DNA of 64,000 nucleotides from Arcanobacterium ihumii (GTDB taxonomy: Bacteria > Actinomycetota > Actinomycetes > Actinomycetales > Actinomycetaceae): the NCBI RefSeq assembly GCF_900604515.1, contig NZ_UWOS01000001.1:496001-560000 (forward strand), read 5' to 3'. Shown here one piece after another: positions 58,212 to 64,000 of the stretch (position 1 is its first letter; each line of letters starts with the position of its first letter). The notes beneath the pieces are model-generated. The model was not told the DNA's origin. It did no database searches and saw nothing but the letters and a program-made list of their open reading frames with translations. A program made the translations under genes and the position numbers.

Positions 58212-59528
58212 TTACTCTCCAGCAATCGCTTCGGCTTGAATTTGTTCTTCTGCAACTGCAAGTTTCTTTTCATTTTTCTTGACGTACGCAATAAGAATTA
58301 CAGCCAAAATACCAGCCATTACTGCAGATCCAGCAAGAATCATAAAGATCTGAGGATAGGCATCATTACCTTTTGCATCAATCATTCCACCAAACCAAGT
58401 TGAAGAGAACGTATCAGGAAGGAATCCCACAACAGAAAGAATTCCTGTTGCAGAACCAAATACTGAAAGTGGAACTTTACCTTCGGTCAACTGCGAAGAA
58501 ACAATTCCGAATACACCATTTGCTAGGAAGCCCAAGAGCACGACGACCACAGCTGCAAGGATCACCATTACGGAGGTAGTAGGTAATACCGTAAATACCA
58601 GTACCAATCCTGCGGTAATAATAGAACCGACTGCGATTACTTTCGACGGCGAACCAACCGCTTTCGCAATGAATCCAAAGACTGGTCCTGACAGAAGTGT
58701 TACACCATAGGTTCGAAGAACCGAAACAAAAGTAACGACGCCTAAAGAAGCTCCCATTACTCCCGAAAGATAAGGGGTCGTGTAGTTCACGCCTGTGTAA
58801 TAGAAATAGACAAAGAACATGCAGCCAGCGGATAGCCAAACAACTGGGTTACGCAACGCTAGTAATGCAGAACTCAGGTTGAATGCTGATTCTCCGGTAA
58901 CAATTTCGCCTTCAAACTTTGGAATAAATAGGTAAGAAAGGATGCCAAGGATTAAAATAAGCGTGGCAAGCACAGCAATCATAAATTGCACGCCAAAGCC
59001 GATGTTGTCCGCCCAAATTTTGACAACTGCAATCTGCAGAAAACCAATAACGAGCCCTGCAGCTCCATAGATTCCGTAGGAAACTCCAATATTTCGGGAA
59101 TACGAATCTTCCTCGGAGATTAGACGTACTAGCTTGAACCGAATACCCCACCAAATAAGGATCGTTGTGATACCCATTCCAACAAACACAAACATTAGTG
59201 TGGTGATGCTTGGAAGCATGGCGTAAATATAAGTAAGAATTGCGGTGGTTGTGAATCCAACCCACGCAAGAGTACGTACACGGACTTTATCCGCTACGAT
59301 TCCAGACGGTAAGTAACAAATAGTGGCAGTTAATGCATATGCGGATAGCATCATTCCAAGATCAGCATTAGTTGCGTCAAGGGAACGCATAAGCGGATCA
59401 TAGAAAACGTTCTTAAGATATGCTGGCGAATAAATAATTGAGCTACCCATGGACACGAGGATCAAAAGGAAGATCCGGTGACCTTTACTGAGATCGCTTG
59501 GTTTAACCTCTCGGCGCAACGAAATCAT
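58212..59528 (-). CDS. MFS transporter, first gene of the cai-like operon
   Basis: 438 residues from ATG 59528, with GAAAGG 7 nt upstream; longer frame to 59627 has an implausible cysteine-rich N-terminus. About 12 helices; N-terminal loop LPSGIVADKVRVRTLAWVG is MFS motif A-like. It takes the place that caiT (BCCT-family carnitine/butyrobetaine antiporter) holds in E. coli, but belongs to a different superfamily. Substrate uptake or exchange is likely; the substrate is unknown. A 250-nt structured leader precedes it. Confidence 0.88.
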   Translation of the reverse strand: MISLRREVKPSDLSKGHRIFLLILVSMGSSIIYSPAYLKNVFYDPLMRSLDATNADLGMMLSAYALTATICYLPSGIVADKVRVRTLAWVGFTTTAILTYIYAMLPSITTLMFVFVGMGITTILIWWGIRFKLVRLISEEDSYSRNIGVSYGIYGAAGLVIGFLQIAVVKIWADNIGFGVQFMIAVLATLILILGILSYLFIPKFEGEIVTGESAFNLSSALLALRNPVVWLSAGCMFFVYFYYTGVNYTTPYLSGVMGASLGVVTFVSVLRTYGVTLLSGPVFGFIAKAVGSPSKVIAVGSIITAGLVLVFTVLPTTSVMVILAAVVVVLLGFLANGVFGIVSSQLTEGKVPLSVFGSATGILSVVGFLPDTFSSTWFGGMIDAKGNDAYPQIFMILAGSAVMAGILAVILIAYVKKNEKKLAVAEEQIQAEAIAGE

Positions 59529-59790
59529 GCTAGTGCCTTTCTCGGCAGGTGGAAAAGATGAATGTGTAGCTTTTTCAAAACCATCAAAAGAGACTTCCAT
59601 TGGGTTCTTGGCAAAAAGGCAACACAAAATACCACTCGGAAACGAAGTGGGGTTTTTAATATCGGACGGTTTCCGTCCGTTCTTAATTTCGGAGCCTGTG
59701 TTTTCCCGCTCAATCGGCGGTGAAAACCACCCGAATCAAAATTCCGTCGTTGGACGCAGTTCGGAGGCATGAAAGTATGCCAGCTCACAA
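59529..59790 (-). promoter_or_regulatory. Long structured leader upstream of the cai-like operon
   Basis: About 255 nt between a candidate promoter on the minus strand (TTGAAG 59817-59812, 16-bp spacer, TAAAGT 59795-59790) and ATG 59528. It contains three short hairpins: CGGACGG-AAA-CCGTCCG (59663-59679), CCACT/AGTGG (59632-59650) with a U-rich tail and TCGGGTG/CACCGCCGA (59714-59734). No riboswitch class was recognised. Candidate RNA regulator. Confidence 0.45.
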
Positions 59791-59941
59791 CTTTAAAGTA
59801 GCACGATCATTCTTCAAGCAATAGGACTTTTGTCTAAAAGGGCGTTGTTTCAAGCAAAATCCTCATTAAAATAGCAGGTGAAAAATACTATTCCTTCGGA
59901 TTAATCGAATCAAACTCCATTGACTTCCATCATCTAGAAAA

Positions 59942-59989
59942 TAGTTGTGGGGAGGGTACGCGATGTACTGCGCACCCTCCCCACAACTA
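59942..59989. terminator. Bidirectional hairpin between prs and the island
   Basis: Perfect 16-bp stem TAGTTGTGGGGAGGGT / ACCCTCCCCACAACTA with a 16-nt loop, 36 bp beyond the prs stop. A T-containing tail (ATTTTC) follows on the minus strand. A member of the G-rich terminator set in this window. Confidence 0.7.
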
Positions 59990-60024
59990 ACTCCCTATTA
60001 ATTCAGGAGCATGTAAACGCGTGT

Positions 60025-61005
60025 CTAGAAAGCTCCGTCAAATAGCGAAGTTACCGAACCGTCGTTGAATACTTCTTCAATGGCGTTGGCAAGAACAGGT
60101 GCAATCGGAAGAATCGTAAGTTGCGGGAAACGCTTCTCAGGCCCGATCGGCATAGTGTCTGTAACAATAAGCTCACGTAATCCACACTCAGCCAATCGGT
60201 GTGGGGCAGGATCCGAAAGAACACCATGCGTAGCCGCAACGATAACATCTTTGGCACCAGCTTCTAGAACCACCCGAACCGCACCGGTGATCGTTCCGGC
60301 GGTGTCGATCAAGTCGTCCACGATAACTGCCGTCTTCCCAGCTACATCTCCTACTACACGGTTTGCAACCGCTTGGTTCGGCTGGGATATATCACGGGTC
60401 TTGTGAACAAATGCGAGTGGAACTCCACCTAGGCGCTCACCCCACTGCTCAGCTACCTTGATTCGGCCAGCATCAGGGGAAACAAGAACAGTGTTGTTAA
60501 CATCAATGCGAGTACGAACGTATTCGACCAAGGTAGGCATCGCCCACAGGTGGTCAACCGGCCCGTCAAAGAAGCCTTGAGTTTGAGACGCGTGAAGATC
60601 AACGGACATGATTCGATCCGCACCCGCCGTCTTAAATAGATCGGACATGAGTCGAGCAGAAATCGGTTCGCGTCCCTTGTGCTTCTTGTCTTGACGTGCA
60701 TATGGGTAGGAAGGAAGAACCACTGTGATGCGTTTTGCCGACGCGCGCTTGGCGGCATCACACATAATTAGTGCTTCCATGATCCATTTGTTCACTGGGT
60801 TAGTGATCGATTGGATAATGAAAACATCTGTACCGCGCACAGATTCATCGAAACGCACGTAGGTTTCCGAGTTCGCAAATTCATAAGCGATAACAGGAAC
60901 AAGATCAATTCCTAGCTCGTCGGCAACCGCCTTTGCGAGTTCCGGATGTGCTCGGCCAGAGGCTAAAACTAAATGCTTTTCACCGCTGGTGTGAATTCCC
61001 GTCAT
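60025..61005 (-). CDS. prs: Ribose-phosphate pyrophosphokinase (PRPP synthetase)
   Basis: 326 residues from ATG 61005 (MTGIHTSGEKHLVLASGRAHPELA), the usual actinobacterial start. Signature motifs SVDLHASQTQGFFDGPVDHLWA and the PRPP loop VIVDDLIDTAGTI are present, as is QDKKHKGREPISARL. It makes PRPP from ribose 5-phosphate and ATP. The longer frame to 61017 begins too close to its AAGGA. It follows glmU on the same strand after a hairpin at 61058-61074. The neighbour rplY, usually next, lies 14 kb further on. Confidence 0.96.
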   Translation of the reverse strand: MTGIHTSGEKHLVLASGRAHPELAKAVADELGIDLVPVIAYEFANSETYVRFDESVRGTDVFIIQSITNPVNKWIMEALIMCDAAKRASAKRITVVLPSYPYARQDKKHKGREPISARLMSDLFKTAGADRIMSVDLHASQTQGFFDGPVDHLWAMPTLVEYVRTRIDVNNTVLVSPDAGRIKVAEQWGERLGGVPLAFVHKTRDISQPNQAVANRVVGDVAGKTAVIVDDLIDTAGTITGAVRVVLEAGAKDVIVAATHGVLSDPAPHRLAECGLRELIVTDTMPIGPEKRFPQLTILPIAPVLANAIEEVFNDGSVTSLFDGAF

Positions 61006-61057
61006 CGTGCGTCCCATTCCTTATGTGATTAGTTGTTCAAGGGTTAAATCACTTAAA

Positions 61058-61080
61058 TGCCGCACGGAGCGGCAATTCAA
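61058..61080 (-). terminator. Weak hairpin between glmU and prs
   Basis: TGCCGC (61058-61063) and GCGGCA (61069-61074) with loop ACGGA, followed by ATTT on the minus strand. It may attenuate rather than stop transcription from glmU into prs. Confidence 0.4.
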
Positions 61081-61082
61081 GC

Positions 61083-62153
61083 CTACTCCGTTTCGGAAAC
61101 CGAGACTGTAAAAGCCGCCAGTTTCTCATCTGCCGGAATATTCGTTCCGGCAAGCACTGAGTGCGGAACGACCGCCCGCTTACCTACGCGCACATTGCGT
61201 AGCTCCGTTTGCGGCCCAATAACCGCAAATTCCTCGATATGAGTCGATCCCCGCAGAATTGTTCCCGGCTCTATTACCGCATCTGGTTCAATCGTTACAT
61301 CGACGTCAATCGTCGTCGTGCTTGGATCGATAATGGCGACGCCGGTGCGCATCCAAGCCTCAAGGATGCGGCGATTCTTTTCCGCGCGAAGCGTTGCAAG
61401 CTGAACGAGGTCGTTTACTCCTTCAGCTTGGATAGAATCTGCCAAAACGTAGGAACCCACACCAGCCTCAAGCGAAGCGGCCCGAGCAATAACGTCCGTT
61501 ATGTACATTTCCCCTTGGACGTTATCGGTGCCAAGAGTCTCAAGTGATTCACGAAGGAACTGAGCATCAAAAATATAGGTGGACGTACCGATTTCAGATA
61601 TCTGGCGTTCCAAATCGGTAGCGTCGTTTTCTTCAACAATACCGACTACACTTCCGGTTGCCTGCGGAGTGCGGTCAGCTTCTTCTGAACCAGGCGTGGC
61701 AGCACGCAAAATTCGACCATAGCCGTGTGGGTTCTCTACTTTTGTGGAAAGAACAGTGACGGCGTTTCCATCGTGAGCAGCGAGCAGATCGGCCAGTGCT
61801 TCCGAGGTAAACATCGGAGAATCGCCTGCAAGAACAAGGATTGGACCCTGAAGGTCAGCTGGAAGCACCTGCATACCGCACCAGGCTGCTCGTCCGGTTC
61901 CCTTGATATCATCTTGATCTGCAATAAGTGCTTCGGGATTAATAGAGTTGAGATGGGAAACAACTTGATCACGTTCGTGGCGCACTACAAAAACAGTGAA
62001 GTCAGGGCTTAATTCGCGAACCGCATCATTGGCGTGTCCGACCAAGGTGCGACCACACATCTCAAGAAGAACCTTTGGGGTCTGTGACTTGATACGGGTA
62101 CCTTTACCCGCAGCTAGGATAATTGCCGCAACTAATCCTTTACCCTGAGTCAC
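61083..62153 (-). CDS. glmU: GlmU-like UDP-GlcNAc pyrophosphorylase lacking most of the acetyltransferase domain
   Basis: 356 residues from GTG with AGGAGG upstream. The uridyltransferase domain is intact: AAIILAAGKGTRIKSQTPK and later ILAGDSPMFT and GEMYITDVIARA. The C-terminal left-handed beta-helix has only about four turns (DVTIEPDAVIEPGTILRGS... to PHSVLAGTNI) and then ends. Bifunctional GlmU proteins are about 450-495 residues; the acetyltransferase residues (RPGA, HIGNFVE, KAGHLTYLGDA and the rest of the coils) are absent. Thus it may make UDP-GlcNAc from GlcNAc-1-P but probably not acetylate GlcN-1-P. The downstream 77-bp gap holds no missing part. Confidence 0.88.
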   Translation of the reverse strand: MTQGKGLVAAIILAAGKGTRIKSQTPKVLLEMCGRTLVGHANDAVRELSPDFTVFVVRHERDQVVSHLNSINPEALIADQDDIKGTGRAAWCGMQVLPADLQGPILVLAGDSPMFTSEALADLLAAHDGNAVTVLSTKVENPHGYGRILRAATPGSEEADRTPQATGSVVGIVEENDATDLERQISEIGTSTYIFDAQFLRESLETLGTDNVQGEMYITDVIARAASLEAGVGSYVLADSIQAEGVNDLVQLATLRAEKNRRILEAWMRTGVAIIDPSTTTIDVDVTIEPDAVIEPGTILRGSTHIEEFAVIGPQTELRNVRVGKRAVVPHSVLAGTNIPADEKLAAFTVSVSETE

Positions 62154-62200
62154 GCTTCCTCCTGGCTATTGATGCCAAACACCATGAACAGGCATTTTCG

Positions 62201-62271
62201 CTCCGCCACTAGGATTCGAACCTAGACTAAGGGTTCCAAAGACCCGTGTGCTGCCTTTACACCATGGCGGA
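62201..62271 (-). tRNA. tRNA-Gln (UUG)
   Basis: 71-nt gene on the minus strand: TCCGCCA/TGGCGGA acceptor with G73, loop CTTTGGA with anticodon TTG, and T arm CTAGG-TTCGAAT-CCTAG. One mismatch (C27-T43) closes the top of the anticodon stem. CCA is not encoded. Confidence 0.9.
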
Positions 62272-62435
62272 TTACGGAATTAATTGTGCCAGTAATCCCT
62301 TGCACTTTTCCAATCGGATTGTAAATTGTGGGATGCAAAACGTTCACCTGGTGTTTACGCTTATCCGTTGATATCCGATTTATACGTTAAACTGAGAATT
62401 GCTATATCTAAACAGCAACCCTTTGAGGAGCAACG

Positions 62436-63404
62436 TTGACCCTTTATATCAACGATCTGCACAAAACGTTCGGATCGACGAAAGCACTCAACGGCATGAC
62501 GTTCTCAGTAACTCCCGGCGAACTCTTTGGGTTTGTTGGGTCGAACGGTGCCGGAAAAACCACGACTATGCGAATAATCCTCGGCGTTCTGCAGAGTGAT
62601 TCGGGCGAGGTTTTGCTCGATGGTAAGCCTCTTACGTTTACTGATCGCCAGAAGTTCGGATACATGCCAGAAGAACGCGGTCTTTATCCACGCATGAAAG
62701 TAGGCGAACAACTCGAATACCTCGCGATTTTGCAAGGACTTTCTCCTCAAGATGCCCACAAGGCAATGGAATACTGGACTGATCGGCTTGGAGTTGCCGC
62801 TCGGCGAGGCGACCAAGTCCAGGCACTTTCCTTGGGTAATCAGCAACGTGTTCAGCTAGCAGCAGCACTCATCCATAACCCTTCGTTTTTGGTGCTAGAC
62901 GAACCTTTTTCAGGACTTGACCCGATCGCCGTCGAAGCAATGAGCAATGTGCTGAAGGAAAAGATCAAAGACGGCGCAACCGTCCTTTTCTCCTCCCATC
63001 AGCTCGACCTTGTTGAGCGTCTCTGTGATCGAGTGGGAATCTGTTCGCAGGGCCGCATCGTTTCTGAGGGAACGATTGATGAGCTTCGCCGGACCGATAC
63101 CCTGCTTTACGATGTTAAGTCCGACGCCGAACCCACGGTTCTCTCTCAAGCATTGCTCCCACTTGGAGTTACAAGCACGCAGGTTGGCGATCACACTTTG
63201 CGCATCACTCTCCCTAACGGAGTTGATGATCAACAGGTTTTGCGTGCTGCGCTCAATGTTGGAGCCGTCCACGAATTTTCAACCTACCGCCCACACTTAA
63301 CCGAGATGTTCTCGAATGTTGTGAGTGTTCCGGCTTCTACCGAAGAAACGATATCTGAACCAAAGAAGAAGTCCGGTCTAGCTGGTCTTTTCGGGAGGAA
63401 GTGA
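62436..63404 (+). CDS. ABC transporter ATP-binding protein (NatA-like)
   Basis: 322 residues. Walker A GSNGAGKTT, signature LSLGNQQRVQLAAAL, Walker B FLVLDEPFSGLDP and the switch His in FSSHQ are all present. The C-terminal extension is typical of NatA/YhaQ-type exporters. TTG start with GAGGAG about 6 nt upstream. It pairs with the permease beginning two bases after the stop. Substrate unknown; sodium or peptide export are known roles of relatives. Confidence 0.92.
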   Translation: MTLYINDLHKTFGSTKALNGMTFSVTPGELFGFVGSNGAGKTTTMRIILGVLQSDSGEVLLDGKPLTFTDRQKFGYMPEERGLYPRMKVGEQLEYLAILQGLSPQDAHKAMEYWTDRLGVAARRGDQVQALSLGNQQRVQLAAALIHNPSFLVLDEPFSGLDPIAVEAMSNVLKEKIKDGATVLFSSHQLDLVERLCDRVGICSQGRIVSEGTIDELRRTDTLLYDVKSDAEPTVLSQALLPLGVTSTQVGDHTLRITLPNGVDDQQVLRAALNVGAVHEFSTYRPHLTEMFSNVVSVPASTEETISEPKKKSGLAGLFGRK

Positions 63405-63406
63405 CG

Positions 63407-64000
63407 ATGCTAAAGCACATCATTAAGCGCGAATTCAAGGTACTTGCAGGCGCAAAAGCCCAGCGTATTGGAACGGTTGTTACCGTAATCTTAATTTTGG
63501 CAGGTGGAATTGCCGGAAAATACTTCAGCGAAAAGTATTCAGACGATTCTCCGTCGGATCATTCCACAGGTTTCACAATTGGTGTCACTGAAGACATGAT
63601 GCCCTACGCATCTAGTCTTGGTGCTACCGGAATAATTGAAGTCGAGGGTATCAAGCAAAGTGAAGCGAAAGAGTGGCTGAAGAATCAGAGCAATTCTGCG
63701 AGTGCCAAGCCATCGGCAGTCTTGACTGGAACTCCCGATAAGCCAGAAATTATTCAAAGCGAAGACCAAGGTCAAGACGTAAACAAGGCCATGGTATCGG
63801 TGATCTCCCAAGTTTCTGTGCTCAACACAGCAGATCGGGTTACGGGGCCTCTAACAAATGAAGCAGAGATGGCGATTAAGCAAGCTCTCACCCCCAAAGT
63901 CACTACCATTCCTTCAGAGGGTAAGAACCTTATTGAAACAAACCCCGCAGCATATTTCGCTAGCCTCGCTACACAGATGTTCCTCTTCTTTGCTGTAATA
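63407..64000 (+). CDS. ABC transporter permease, NatB-like (partial, runs off window)
   Basis: The frame from ATG 63407 is open to the right edge (198 residues visible). An N-terminal basic segment MLKHIIKREFK is followed by a membrane helix (IGTVVTVILILAGGIAG), then a long extracytosolic loop, with a second helix beginning at the edge (MFLFFAVI). This layout, with a large loop after helix 1, is that of the NatB/ABC2_membrane_3 exporter subunit. SD GGGAGGAAG lies 8-10 nt upstream. Partner of the preceding ATPase. Confidence 0.85.
   Translation, partial: MLKHIIKREFKVLAGAKAQRIGTVVTVILILAGGIAGKYFSEKYSDDSPSDHSTGFTIGVTEDMMPYASSLGATGIIEVEGIKQSEAKEWLKNQSNSASAKPSAVLTGTPDKPEIIQSEDQGQDVNKAMVSVISQVSVLNTADRVTGPLTNEAEMAIKQALTPKVTTIPSEGKNLIETNPAAYFASLATQMFLFFAVI

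Noticed and set aside
59525-59788. Frame encoding a Cys/Arg/His-rich 87-residue protein upstream of the MFS gene
   Set aside because: Shadow frame within a structured noncoding leader, with no ribosome binding site and no coherent composition.

Overview
The window looks like a stretch of chromosome from a moderate-GC actinobacterium, most plausibly Actinomycetaceae (an Arcanobacterium/Trueperella-like organism; genus is inference). The evidence is mycothiol S-conjugate amidase beside greA, a GuaB1-type IMPDH/GMP reductase, monomeric NADP-isocitrate dehydrogenase, the glmU-prs...rplY-pth-mfd-eno-divIC-DUF501-ppx gene order, and many leaderless genes in which a TANNNT -10 box lies exactly 6 nt before the ATG/GTG. 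No phage, transposase, integrase or CRISPR array was seen.

Layout. 1-7.4 kb: icd (3' part), a YchJ-like protein, guaB1, a secreted lipase, an EntS-like MFS exporter and the mug glycosylase. 7.4-16.4 kb is an accessory-looking stretch: a small membrane protein behind overlapping divergent promoters, a FAD/NAD(P)-binding protein, a broken DUF6928-like gene, an ArsR/CDF metal-efflux pair with its operator, a TetR regulator with twin operators and a membrane protein, oleate hydratase, and a DUF4352 surface protein whose start lies beside a 10-C tract (possible phase variation). 16.9-35.1 kb is mainly housekeeping: ychF, rmuC, alkD-like, ispH, xseA-xseB, a PfkB kinase, uppS-like, hemolysin III, ppk2, mca, greA, msrA, FKBP, BI-1, an ABC-2 exporter and two small membrane proteins, ending in a tRNA with a UAA anticodon. 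35.4-45.8 kb: nhaA, then the minus-strand block rplY-pth-mfd-eno-divIC-DUF501-ppx.

46.2-59.5 kb is the most interesting region. It is a contiguous set of genes for CoA-linked carnitine-type metabolism: an MFS transporter, an HSL-type esterase, CaiA, CaiB and CaiC homologues, a double-hotdog MaoC hydratase, a YaaU-like MFS transporter, a metallo-beta-lactamase-fold hydrolase, a divergent TetR regulator, and fixABCX. It sits between prs and rplY, which are normally close neighbours in actinobacteria, so it looks like an inserted island. The order transporter-A-B-C-hydratase follows enterobacterial caiTABCD, but the betaine transporter CaiT and the crotonase CaiD are replaced by unrelated families and an esterase is added. 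The substrate may therefore be a carnitine ester or a different hydroxy/enoyl acid.

60-64 kb: prs, a GlmU that lacks most of its acetyltransferase domain, tRNA-Gln, and the start of a NatAB-type ABC exporter that runs off the window. Polyphosphate metabolism (ppk2, ppx), mycothiol chemistry (mca), oxidative repair (msrA, mug, alkD-like) and lipid attack/detoxification (secreted lipase, oleate hydratase) suggest a host-associated lifestyle; that last point is inference.
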